Below are positions 1 to 6,852 of a DNA stretch of 10,189 bases, piece after piece (within the stretch, counting starts at the first letter, position 1; the number at the start of each line of letters is the position of its first letter). Where the stretch lies: assembly GCA_020721485.1 (NCBI GenBank), contig DYMR01000007.1, positions 1-10,189 of the forward strand, given 5' to 3'. The notes beneath the pieces are model-generated. The model was not told the DNA's origin. It was given only the letters and a program-made list of their open reading frames with translations, and ran no database searches. The DNA is from Halothiobacillus neapolitanus. Its GTDB lineage: Bacteria; Pseudomonadota; Gammaproteobacteria; Halothiobacillales; Halothiobacillaceae. Both the position numbers and the translations under genes were made by a program.

Positions 1-57
1 GCGCATTCTAGTGGAAACCGGCGACGGCGGCAAGCGCGCATTCTGCATGGATTTTCG

Positions 58-90
58 CCCATCGTTACGGGCGTGCACCGGAACGATGGG
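58..90. repeat. Inverted repeat, 9-bp perfect stem, after the efflux operon
   Basis: Bases 58-66 (CCCATCGTT) are the exact reverse complement of 82-90 (AACGATGGG). Inside the 15-base loop, 68-70 (CGG) can also pair with 78-80 (CCG). No T-run follows on either strand, so it is not a classic intrinsic terminator by itself. It lies next to the A/T-stem hairpin at 92-121 and may add to 3'-end formation or transcript stability for the operon. The pairing is seen directly; the role is inferred. Confidence 0.5.
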
Positions 91-91
91 G

Positions 92-121
92 TTGGAAAAA
101 GACAGGGAAGTCTTTTTTCAA
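92..121. terminator. Possible bidirectional terminator after the PII gene
   Basis: Bases 96-103 (AAAAAGAC) and 110-117 (GTCTTTTT) form a perfect 8-bp stem with a 6-base loop. On plus-strand RNA the stem extends to 12 bp through a G-U pair. It starts 8 bases past the PII stop codon at 129, and each direction ends in a run of U within the 3' arm. The stem has only two G-C pairs on the minus RNA, so it is weak. It fits the expected end of the efflux operon and could also serve a convergent gene left of the window, which is not visible. Confidence 0.4.
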
Positions 122-128
122 CATCCTG

Positions 129-476
129 TTAGGGCTTGGCGGGAATATCGACCACTTCGATTTGTTCGGTCAGTCGAATCATCCGCTCCACCCCCGTGAC
201 CCACACGAGGCCGTCGCCCCGATTGCCGGTGTGCCCGACTTCGACCAGCACTTGCAGGATGCCTTCGACCAGTTCATTCGGGCAGAGAATTTCCAGCCGC
301 ACCTTGGGGGTGTAGTCGGTCAGTTCATCCTTGATGTTGCGAATTTCCCGCCGATCGTTGGCGCCCGCGCCCTCCACGCGGGTGACGCTCATGCCCGGAA
401 AGGCTTTGATGTGCCGGAAGGCCGCCCGGACTTTGGGCAGGCGGTGGGGCTGAATGATGGCTTTGATTTCTTTCAT
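129..476 (-). CDS. PII-family signalling protein linked to heavy-metal efflux (PII-NG type)
   Basis: This is a 115-residue protein with the PII fold pattern: N-terminal MKEIKAIIQP, TPKV (56-59) after the T-loop, and B-loop TGNRGDG (83-89) followed by VWVTGVERMIRL. PII proteins are trimeric cytoplasmic sensors of ATP/ADP and 2-oxoglutarate that bind and control target proteins. Against E. coli GlnB several key residues differ. The uridylylation site Tyr51 aligns with Glu51, Gln39 with Asn40, Lys90 with Leu90 and Arg103 with Thr103, while Lys58, the GDG and Arg101 remain. The T-loop is one residue shorter. The start lies 1 nt after the pump stop codon (TGA-C-ATG), with GAGG 6 nt upstream inside the pump gene. 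A divergent PII group, PII-NG, is known beside CzcABC pumps. A role in tuning the pump, rather than nitrogen control, is inferred. Confidence 0.88.
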   Translation of the reverse strand: MKEIKAIIQPHRLPKVRAAFRHIKAFPGMSVTRVEGAGANDRREIRNIKDELTDYTPKVRLEILCPNELVEGILQVLVEVGHTGNRGDGLVWVTGVERMIRLTEQIEVVDIPAKP

Positions 477-477
477 G

Positions 478-3400
478 TCATGCCTCGACTCGTCGTTCTT
501 CGAAGAAGCGGTACAGCGTGGGCAGCACCACCAAGGTGAGCAGGGTGGAGGTAATCAAGCCGCCGATGACCACGATGGCCAGCGGTTTTTGCACCTCGGA
601 ACCGGGGCCGGTTGCGAACAGGAAGGGGATCAACCCCAACAGGGCGACCGTGGCGGTCATCATCACCGGGCGGAAGCGCTGCGAACAGGCCTGGCTCACC
701 GCTTTAACCTGCGCCATGCCCTCGTCGCGCAGGCTGCGGATGTAGGAGATCAGCACCACGCCATTGAGCACCGCAATCCCCCACAGGGCGATGAACCCGA
801 CCGAGGCGGGCACCGACAGGTATTCGCCCGATACCAGCAAGGCCAGGACGCCGCCAATCGACGCAAACGGCAGCACCAGCATGATGAGGCTGGCCATGCG
901 CAGGGAATTGAACAGCAGAAACAGCAGGAAGAAAATCGCCGCGACGGTCGCCGGAATGATAATCATCAGGTGTTTCATGGCGCGATCCATGTTTTGGAAC
1001 TGCCCGCCCCACTCCAAGTAATAGCCTTCAGGCAGGGTGATTTTTTCGGCCACGGTTTTTTGTAGTTCGGCCACAAAGCCGCCCAAATCGCGCCCGTCCA
1101 CATTCACCCCGACCACGATACGGCGACGGGCGTTTTCTCGGCTGACTTGCGCCGGCCCATCGAGCACGCTCACCTGCGCGATGTCGCCCAAACTGACTTG
1201 GGTGCCACCGGGTGCCACCAGCCGCAGGGCGCGAATGGCTTCGATGTTGTCACGGTACATTTCCGGGTAGCGCAGCAGCACACCAAAGCGCCGTTCACCC
1301 TCGTACAGTTCGGTCGCCACCCGGCCACCGATGGCGGTTTCGATCATGCTGTTGACTTCCTCGACATTCAGCCCGAGCCGCGCCAGCGCCTGCCGGTCGA
1401 TGTCGATGTCCAGATATTGCTGCCCGGTCAGTCGTTCGACGCGAATATCCCGCGCGCCCGGCACGGTGCTGGCGATGCGGGCGATTTCGTCGGCCTTTTC
1501 CTTCAGTGCGGTCAAGTTGTCGCCAAAAATTTTGACCGCCACATCCGAGCGCACGCCGGTGACCATTTCATCGACTCGGTCGGAAATCGGCTGCGCCATC
1601 ACCACCTGCACGCCCGGCAACACCGCGAGTTTGTCGCGGATGGCCGCCGCGATGTCGTCCTGCGACCAACCCTTCGGCCATTGATCGCGCGGCAACAACG
1701 AAACGATCGGGGTCGATTCGTTCTGCCCCTGCGGATCGGCTGGGCTTTCGCCACGACCCACGCCCGATACCGCCGATTTCACGCCCGGCACTTCCATCAC
1801 CAGCTTCATCGCCTCTTGCTCGATCTTCAGCGACTCGTCCAAACTGATGTTGGGTACCCGGTTGATGCCCGGCACCAAGGAGCCTTCCCTCATCTCGGGA
1901 ATAAACGCGGTGCCGAGCAAACCGAACAGCCCGCCGGTCAGCAGCAACAGCCCCACCGCCGCGCCCACCACGGTTTTTTCATGCCCCAACGCCCAATTCA
2001 GCAGGCGCAAATACGGTGTTTTGATGCCGCGAATCAGCGCGGTGTCGTGCTCTGCGCCCCCCTTGAGCATGTAAGAAGCCAGCACCGGCGTTAGGGTCAG
2101 CGCCAGAATCAGCGCCACGCTCAGCGCAATGGCGATGGTGTAGGCCAGCGGCGCGAACATTTTTCCTTCCATGCCTTGCAGGGTCATCAGCGGCAGGAAC
2201 ACCAAAATGATGATGCCGACGCCAAACACCACCGGCGTGCTGACTTCGCGTGCCGCACCCAGAATCACCCGCAAGCGGCTTTCACCGCGATTTTCCGGCC
2301 GGCCCAAATGGGCATAGGCGTTTTCGACCACCACGACCGCGCCATCGACCATCAAACCGATGGCAATCGCCAGGCCGCCGAGCGACATCAAGTTGGCAGA
2401 CAACCCCACTTCGTTCATTACCACGAAGGTAATCAGCGGGGTCAAAATCAAAGTCGCCACCACGATCAGCGACGAGCGCCAATCCCCCAAGAACACCACC
2501 AGCACGATGATGACGAACACCATCGCTTCGAGCAGCACCTTCACCACCGTGAGCAGCGCGGCATCGACCAGCTCGCTGCGGTCGTAATACGGGGTGATCT
2601 GCAAGCCGCCGGGCAGCATGCCCTGCGCGTTGATTTGCGCCACGCGCTCTTTGATTTGGCTGACCACTTCCTTGGCATTACCGCCGCGCATCATCAACAC
2701 GATGCCGCCGACGGACTCGGTTTCACCGTTTTTAACCAGCGCCCCGGCGCGCACCATGTGCCCGACGCCGACTTCCGCCACATCTCGGACATACACCGGC
2801 GTGCCGTTGACCTCTTTGAGCACGATCAGCTCGATGTCCTGCGCGTTGCGCAACAGGCCGACGCTGCGCACCAAAAACTGCTCGCTCCCCTGCGGCAACA
2901 CCCCACCGCCGGCATTGGCGTTGTTGCGTTGCAAAGCGAGCATCACATCCGCCAGCGTCAGGTTGTAATGCCGCAGCCGCGACGGTTGCGCCAACACCTC
3001 GAATTGCTTGACATATCCGCCTTGCGAGTTGATTTCCGCCACGCCGGGAATGCCGCGCAGCAAGGGGCGCACCACCCAATCCTGCACCGTGCGCCGCTCC
3101 ATCAATTCTTCTGGGCTGAGGGCTTTTTGGCCATCGTCCGGCCGTTCGAGCGTGTATTGATACACCTCGCCCAAGCCGGTCGATACCGGCCCCAGCACGG
3201 GCGTCACCCCCACCGGCATGCGGTTGCCCACCTCCATCAACCGCTCCATCACGAGCTGCCTAGCGAAATAGACATCGGTCGCATCGGTGAACACCAGCGT
3301 AATCAGCGACAGCCCGTTTTTATTGAGTGAGCGCATTTCCTCCAGACCCGGCAAGCCGGTCATGGCGATTTCGAGCGGCACGGTAATCAGCCGCTCGACT

Positions 3401-3579
3401 TCATCGGGCGAACGACCGGCCGCTTCGGTGGCGATTTGCACCTGCACATTGGTGACATCCGGGAACGCATCGACCGAGAGGTTTTGAATGGCATTCAATC
3501 CAAACAACAACATCACCAGTCCGAGGGCGACCACGACGATTCGCTGCTTCAGCGCAGCGCGCATCAAACCTTCGATCAT
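478..3579 (-). CDS. czcA: Heavy-metal efflux RND permease, CzcA/CusA family
   Basis: This 1033-residue inner-membrane pump drives export of metal cations with the proton gradient, working with the adaptor and outer-membrane channel encoded upstream. It has typical RND layout: TM1 near 13-31, a large periplasmic loop (about 35-340), TM2-TM6 (about 341-505), a TM7 region near 537-557, a second loop (to about 868) and TM8-12 (about 870-1025). The TM4 relay motif reads AIG-LMV-D412-GAVVVV-E419-N. Asp412 and Glu419 match Asp408 and Glu415 of C. metallidurans CzcA, but the Asp402 position is Ala406, as in CusA. The loop segment SDRVDEMVTGVRSD (666-679) is closer to CzcA than CusA, and the CusA Met573 position lacks methionine. 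Metal specificity therefore stays open. The start is 3 nt past the adaptor stop, with GGAG 6 nt before ATG. The symbol indicates the family only. Confidence 0.93.
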   Translation of the reverse strand: MIEGLMRAALKQRIVVVALGLVMLLFGLNAIQNLSVDAFPDVTNVQVQIATEAAGRSPDEVERLITVPLEIAMTGLPGLEEMRSLNKNGLSLITLVFTDATDVYFARQLVMERLMEVGNRMPVGVTPVLGPVSTGLGEVYQYTLERPDDGQKALSPEELMERRTVQDWVVRPLLRGIPGVAEINSQGGYVKQFEVLAQPSRLRHYNLTLADVMLALQRNNANAGGGVLPQGSEQFLVRSVGLLRNAQDIELIVLKEVNGTPVYVRDVAEVGVGHMVRAGALVKNGETESVGGIVLMMRGGNAKEVVSQIKERVAQINAQGMLPGGLQITPYYDRSELVDAALLTVVKVLLEAMVFVIIVLVVFLGDWRSSLIVVATLILTPLITFVVMNEVGLSANLMSLGGLAIAIGLMVDGAVVVVENAYAHLGRPENRGESRLRVILGAAREVSTPVVFGVGIIILVFLPLMTLQGMEGKMFAPLAYTIAIALSVALILALTLTPVLASYMLKGGAEHDTALIRGIKTPYLRLLNWALGHEKTVVGAAVGLLLLTGGLFGLLGTAFIPEMREGSLVPGINRVPNISLDESLKIEQEAMKLVMEVPGVKSAVSGVGRGESPADPQGQNESTPIVSLLPRDQWPKGWSQDDIAAAIRDKLAVLPGVQVVMAQPISDRVDEMVTGVRSDVAVKIFGDNLTALKEKADEIARIASTVPGARDIRVERLTGQQYLDIDIDRQALARLGLNVEEVNSMIETAIGGRVATELYEGERRFGVLLRYPEMYRDNIEAIRALRLVAPGGTQVSLGDIAQVSVLDGPAQVSRENARRRIVVGVNVDGRDLGGFVAELQKTVAEKITLPEGYYLEWGGQFQNMDRAMKHLMIIIPATVAAIFFLLFLLFNSLRMASLIMLVLPFASIGGVLALLVSGEYLSVPASVGFIALWGIAVLNGVVLISYIRSLRDEGMAQVKAVSQACSQRFRPVMMTATVALLGLIPFLFATGPGSEVQKPLAIVVIGGLITSTLLTLVVLPTLYRFFEERRVEA

Positions 3580-3582
3580 GGC

Positions 3583-4785
3583 TTACTCCAGTTCCTGACG
3601 GCGGCGTTCGTTATTCAAATGAAACGCACCTTCGACCACCACCCGCTCACCGGGCTGCACGCCCGAGCGGATCGGGCGCTCTTTATCCATCACCGCGCCC
3701 AGTTGCACCGGACGCAGGCGGAACGCGCCATCGGCCTGTTCTACAAACACGAAATCGGCATTGTTTTCCCGCACGATGGCGGCCTGCGGAACCACCAGCG
3801 CCTGCGTTTGGCGGGTGCGAATCTGCAACTGCGCCAACATATCCGGCTTCAGGCGACCATCGGCGTTATCCACTTCGCTGCGCACCGCGATGGTGCGCGT
3901 CTGCGGATTGACCACCGCACTGATATGAATGATGTCGCCCGTGCGGGGCGCGGCATCCCCCAAAGCCGGGAAGTTGATTTCCACCCGCTGCCCCAAGCTC
4001 AGCGCCGAGGCGGTTTGCTCGGGAATTTCTGCCACCACCCAGACCTGCGATAAATCCGCCACCTTGAAGGCATCATCGGTTACCTGCACCACTTGACCGG
4101 GCACGATATTGCGCTCGATCACCGTGCCGGCAATTCCGGCCACCAGGGAGGCCGAGGAGTTGATTTTTCGGGTTTTGGCCAGCGTGCGAACCGCCTCCGG
4201 CGACATGCCGAGCACCCGCAGTTGATCCTCCAGCGCGCTGACTTCGTAGCCCAGCTCCTGCGATTCGTTTTCTCGCCGCTGCAATTCGGCCTCGCTGATG
4301 ACGCCGCTTTCGACCAGCGTGCGCGCCCGCTGCGCCTCGCGCGCTTTGAGCTGCCGCCCGGACAGCGCTTTCAAATAGCCCAATTGCGCCTGCGCCAATT
4401 CGGTGCTGTTCAGCGTCGCCAAAACTTGCCCGCGCGTGACCCGATCCCCCGGCTGCACAAAAATCTGCTCGATGCGACCGGTAACGGTGGTGCCGATCCG
4501 CGCCACCCGCTGCTCATCGAGCCGCACCACGCCGGACACCCGCAACATCTCGAACCACGGTCGTTCGGCCAACGCATCGACCCGCAAGCGGCTGCGCAGC
4601 GAATCCGGCGCGACAATCACTTGCATGTCTTTCGCCGCCACGGGGCTGGGCGCCACCGTCTTGGGTTCTGCCGGCGTCGCCGCCTCGCCCGAACACCCGG
4701 TCATCAGCCACACGGTTAAGGCCAACGCCAAGGATTTGGGCAAAAAAGAACCGGTCATCACCGCAAGATTCGAATTCGGCTTCAT
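3583..4785 (-). CDS. czcB: Efflux RND periplasmic adaptor (membrane fusion protein), CzcB/CusB type, lipoprotein
   Basis: This 400-residue periplasmic adaptor joins the RND pump to the outer-membrane channel. An N-terminal hydrophobic stretch (about 17-30) ends in LMTGC, a plausible lipobox with Cys31 as the lipidated residue, so the mature protein is probably anchored in the inner membrane. Next come a first biotinyl/lipoyl-like half (about 94-127, VTGRIEQIFVQPGDRV), an alpha-helical hairpin (about 128-208), the second lipoyl-like half (213-243, GIAGTVIERNIVPGQVV), a beta-barrel (about 247-325) and a membrane-proximal part (326-397). There is no His- or Met-rich metal-binding N-terminal extension. 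The start is 2 nt past the czcC stop, with GAGAGA 7 nt upstream. Met10 is a possible alternative start that would shorten the n-region of the signal. Confidence 0.9.
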   Translation of the reverse strand: MKPNSNLAVMTGSFLPKSLALALTVWLMTGCSGEAATPAEPKTVAPSPVAAKDMQVIVAPDSLRSRLRVDALAERPWFEMLRVSGVVRLDEQRVARIGTTVTGRIEQIFVQPGDRVTRGQVLATLNSTELAQAQLGYLKALSGRQLKAREAQRARTLVESGVISEAELQRRENESQELGYEVSALEDQLRVLGMSPEAVRTLAKTRKINSSASLVAGIAGTVIERNIVPGQVVQVTDDAFKVADLSQVWVVAEIPEQTASALSLGQRVEINFPALGDAAPRTGDIIHISAVVNPQTRTIAVRSEVDNADGRLKPDMLAQLQIRTRQTQALVVPQAAIVRENNADFVFVEQADGAFRLRPVQLGAVMDKERPIRSGVQPGERVVVEGAFHLNNERRRQELE

Positions 4786-4787
4786 GA

Positions 4788-6107
4788 TTAAATCTCTCGC
4801 AATAGGGCTTGGCCGCTCAACCGTTCCAATTCGAACAGGGCGGCATACAGGTCATACAGGGTTTGAATGCGGTCGAGCTGCACCGAGCGCAGGGTGCGCA
4901 AGGCGTCGATCACATCGAGAATGCCGCGCTCGCCGGCGCGATAGGCCGCTTCCGCCACGCGCAACGCGGCTTGGGCTTCGGCCAGCAGGCCGCCTTCAAT
5001 GGCTTCGAGTTGTTTTTCCGCGCCTCGGAAATTCAGGTAACCCTGCTCCAGCTCGCGTTCCAACACGGTGACATCTTGCCGACCCAGCGCCAGCGCCCGA
5101 TCCAACCGCGATTCCGCCGCCGCCACCTGCCCTTGTCGTTGATCGAACAGGGGAATGGGAATGTGCACGCCGACCAACCACAGTTCGGAATCCGGCGCGC
5201 GCTCCAAGCCCGCTTTCAGCGTGGGCGCGGGCGTGCGTTCGATGCGCGCTTCCCGCACTTGCGCACGCGCCGCCGCCACCAGCGCACGGGCGCGGGCATA
5301 CGCCGGGTTGTGGGTTTCCATGTCTGATTGCAGAGCCGCCAAATCCGGCAGGTTGGCCAGCTTGCCGCTGAGCATCACCACGCCGTGTGAAGACGCGCCG
5401 CCGGTCAAGCGCGCCAGCAGCGACTGCGCCGCCTCGCGCCGATATTTGGCCTGCTCCAACAAGCGCGCTGCCGATAAGACCTCGGCCTCGGCCTTCACCG
5501 CCTCATAGCGGGGCGCTTCACCCACGGACACCATCGCCCGTACTCGATCCCGGATGGTCAGCAAGTTGAGGTGGTCGGCCTGCGCCAGCCGCCATCCCTC
5601 TTGAGCGCGCAACACATTGATGTAGGCCAGCTTCACTTGCCGCGCCAAATCGGCTTGAACCCGCAACAAATCGGCTTCTGCCGCTTCGATGCCAGAGCGC
5701 GCCTGATCCATCCGTGCCGCGCGCGCCGCCGGCCACTGCAAGGGTTGGCTTAACTGTACGAACTGACTGTTGCCGCTGAGGCCATCCGCCCGGCGCGCCC
5801 GATTTTTTCCGGCCAGCACCTCCAGTTCCGGGTTCGGCAGCAACACCTGAGCTTGCACGAGCAACGCCTCGGCCTCCCGCACGGCGGCCTCTGCCGCCTC
5901 GATGTCCGGGTATTGCTGACGCGCGGCCAGCACCGCCGCCGATAAATCCAACCCACCTGCCGATGACCCGGGCGGGGGTTCTACCGCCCTCGACAACTGG
6001 GGCGGGGGTTCTACCGACCAAGCCAAAGAACTGACCAACGCCAGCCCGATCGTCATGCCGATCGCCCGCAGCCCGCGATTCACGAGCGCACCATACATTT
6101 TGTTCAT
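4788..6107 (-). CDS. czcC: Outer-membrane efflux channel, CzcC/TolC family
   Basis: This is a 439-residue TolC-family (OEP) protein, the outer-membrane exit duct of the tripartite pump. The signal peptide is about residues 1-31 (basic NKMYGALVNRGLRAIG, hydrophobic MTIGLALVSSLAWS). There is no lipobox cysteine, so signal peptidase I cleavage is expected. The mature N-terminus carries two VEPPP blocks (32-36 and 42-46), encoded by a 17-bp direct repeat. The rest is two alpha-helical OEP repeats rich in Ala, Glu, Arg and Leu, with the typical LPNPELEV segment in the first and the PIPLFDQRQGQ segment in the second. ATG at 6107 is preferred, with AGG 9 nt upstream. TTG at 6116 and ATG at 6098 are alternatives. 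The stop lies 2 nt before czcB. Confidence 0.9.
   Translation of the reverse strand: MNKMYGALVNRGLRAIGMTIGLALVSSLAWSVEPPPQLSRAVEPPPGSSAGGLDLSAAVLAARQQYPDIEAAEAAVREAEALLVQAQVLLPNPELEVLAGKNRARRADGLSGNSQFVQLSQPLQWPAARAARMDQARSGIEAAEADLLRVQADLARQVKLAYINVLRAQEGWRLAQADHLNLLTIRDRVRAMVSVGEAPRYEAVKAEAEVLSAARLLEQAKYRREAAQSLLARLTGGASSHGVVMLSGKLANLPDLAALQSDMETHNPAYARARALVAAARAQVREARIERTPAPTLKAGLERAPDSELWLVGVHIPIPLFDQRQGQVAAAESRLDRALALGRQDVTVLERELEQGYLNFRGAEKQLEAIEGGLLAEAQAALRVAEAAYRAGERGILDVIDALRTLRSVQLDRIQTLYDLYAALFELERLSGQALLREI
5970..6016. repeat. Two 17-bp direct repeats with a 30-bp period inside czcC
   Basis: The sequence GGGCGGGGGTTCTACCG occurs at 5970-5986 and again at 6000-6016. The 30-bp spacing keeps the reading frame and duplicates VEPPP in the proline-rich start of mature CzcC. 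It looks like a small in-frame tandem duplication of ten codons that has since diverged in its second half. Confidence 0.85.
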
Positions 6108-6116
6108 TGCACACAA

Positions 6117-6316
6117 CCTGCATCACCCATCCCCCGGCAGAGCCGGGCGAATCAAGGGGAGTAAGCTTTTGGTTTTGCCTTCGTGTGCAGCCATCCCGCC
6201 CAAGCCCAATGCGCGCAAGGAAAAATCCCGGCGTAGGCCAAAGCAGCACAGCAACAACGAAAGGCACAGACGAGCCGACCCGGAGGTCAGCGGCGCGCAG
6301 CGCGCGCAGTGCAAGG
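6117..6316 (-). other. 200-base gap between the small exported-protein gene and czcC, with two GC-rich hairpins
   Basis: No convincing gene is seen here. On the transcribed (minus) strand a 6-bp hairpin, GCGCGC with a 3-base loop (6293-6307), lies 9 nt after the small gene's stop. A second one, CCCGGC-AGA-GCCGGG in plus-strand reading (6133-6147), lies about 26 nt before the czcC start, near its ribosome binding region. Neither is followed by a U-tract, so they are not standard terminators. They could affect mRNA processing, stability or czcC translation. A 63-codon open frame fills 6314-6123 on the minus strand but has no clear start signal or recognisable family. Confidence 0.5.
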
Positions 6317-6619
6317 TCAGATCAGACGGGGGGGCGGGTCTTCAACCGTCGGATAAAAATCGGCTGAATGCGATTTCATCTGCGGCTGGGTGGGAACAGA
6401 AAAGTTTTCAACCGGAACCAGCATCGCAAATGCGCGATGCTCCCAATCGACCGCCGGGTTTTGCTCGGCAGACAGCACGAGCGACACCCCGGAGGATTCA
6501 CCCACCGGCTCGGTGGCCTGAGTGGGCAGCAGGGTCATCAGCACCAGCACGAACAACAGCGCTGCGGGCATGACGCCGCAGGCCGCTCGAATTCGTTCTA
6601 GCACATAAAAACTTTTCAT
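6317..6619 (-). CDS. Small predicted exported protein, first gene of the efflux operon
   Basis: I do not recognise a family. The 100-residue product has a clear signal-like start: basic n-region (MKSFYVLERIRAACG), a hydrophobic core (MPAALLFVLVLMTLLP, 17-32) and a likely signal peptidase I site after TQA35. The mature part is about 65 residues, acidic to neutral, with no cysteine and only two histidines, and ends in DFYPTVEDPPPRLI. Its place as the promoter-proximal gene before czcCBA resembles the small periplasmic CzcI-type proteins of other Czc clusters. That is an analogy of position and size, not sequence proof. The start is uncertain: ATG at 6619 has no Shine-Dalgarno and sits at the expected transcription start, and upstream in-frame TTG/ATG codons lie in the promoter. 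A C7 tract (6334-6328) lies six codons before the stop. Confidence 0.55.
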   Translation of the reverse strand: MKSFYVLERIRAACGVMPAALLFVLVLMTLLPTQATEPVGESSGVSLVLSAEQNPAVDWEHRAFAMLVPVENFSVPTQPQMKSHSADFYPTVEDPPPRLI

Positions 6620-6626
6620 AAGCCAC

Positions 6627-6656
6627 ATTATCAACACGGCCAATCATCGGTGTCAA
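6627..6656 (-). promoter_or_regulatory. Sigma70-type promoter of the efflux operon with a dyad in the spacer
   Basis: On the minus strand a perfect -35 box TTGACA (6656-6651) is followed after 18 bases by GATAAT (6632-6627), five of six matches to the -10 consensus. Transcription would begin about 6620, next to the ATG at 6619. The spacer holds a 20-bp hyphenated dyad, ACAC-N12-GTGT (6634-6653), with one more matched pair inside. Dyads in a long spacer are typical operators of MerR-type metal regulators, although those usually have 19-20-bp spacers. Box matches are seen directly; the operator role is inferred. Confidence 0.6.
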
Positions 6657-6843
6657 TAAACTTTCACAATTGCCCGCCAATCGCCGATTCACTCGCCCCG
6701 TTCGCGTGCGGCTCGCCCAATTCGGTGCAAAAAATCAGGCCAAAACAGGGCAGAATCCATCAGAATTACTTATTGAATTGTCACTTGCCGTTCCCCTACC
6801 TAAGCGTCATGCTGAAGCCGGTAAAATTGTCTATTGGTTGTGC

Positions 6844-6849
6844 AGGAAG
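6844..6849 (+). promoter_or_regulatory. Ribosome binding site fixing the diguanylate cyclase start
   Basis: AGGAAG lies 3 nt before ATG 6853 (6 nt from the end of AGGA's first three bases). It is the only good Shine-Dalgarno in the open frame, which is open upstream back to a TTG at 6670. The residues upstream of ATG 6853 do not look like PAS sequence, so 6853 is taken as the start. Confidence 0.7.
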
Positions 6850-6852
6850 CCC

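Noticed and set aside
1..44. 9-bp direct repeat GCGCATTCT at 1-9 and 36-44
   Set aside because: It is too short and isolated to suggest an attachment site or mobile element end.
11..199. Short plus-strand open frame at the left end
   Set aside because: It runs across two inverted repeats and into the antisense of the PII gene, and shows no domain or start signal.
1147..2094. 315-codon plus-strand open frame opposite the pump gene
   Set aside because: Same antisense compositional artefact, with no family resemblance or ribosome binding site.
2176..3330. 384-codon plus-strand open frame opposite the pump gene
   Set aside because: It is fully antisense to the well-conserved RND gene and is loaded with His, Gln, Asp and Arg, as expected for a mirror frame of GC-rich coding DNA. 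No domain is recognisable.
5518..6267. 249-codon minus-strand open frame overlapping the czcC start
   Set aside because: It is in another frame of the czcC gene. Its Gly/Arg-rich composition is typical of a shifted frame, while czcC has a signal peptide and OEP features.
6773..6827. Possible promoter for the diguanylate cyclase (TTGAAT, TTGTCA, TAAAAT elements)
   Set aside because: No pair of these boxes has both good matches and 16-18 base spacing, so I do not call a promoter.
6670..6852. Upstream extension of the diguanylate cyclase frame to TTG 6670
   Set aside because: The extra 61 residues do not resemble PAS sequence, and a good AGGAAG site supports ATG 6853.
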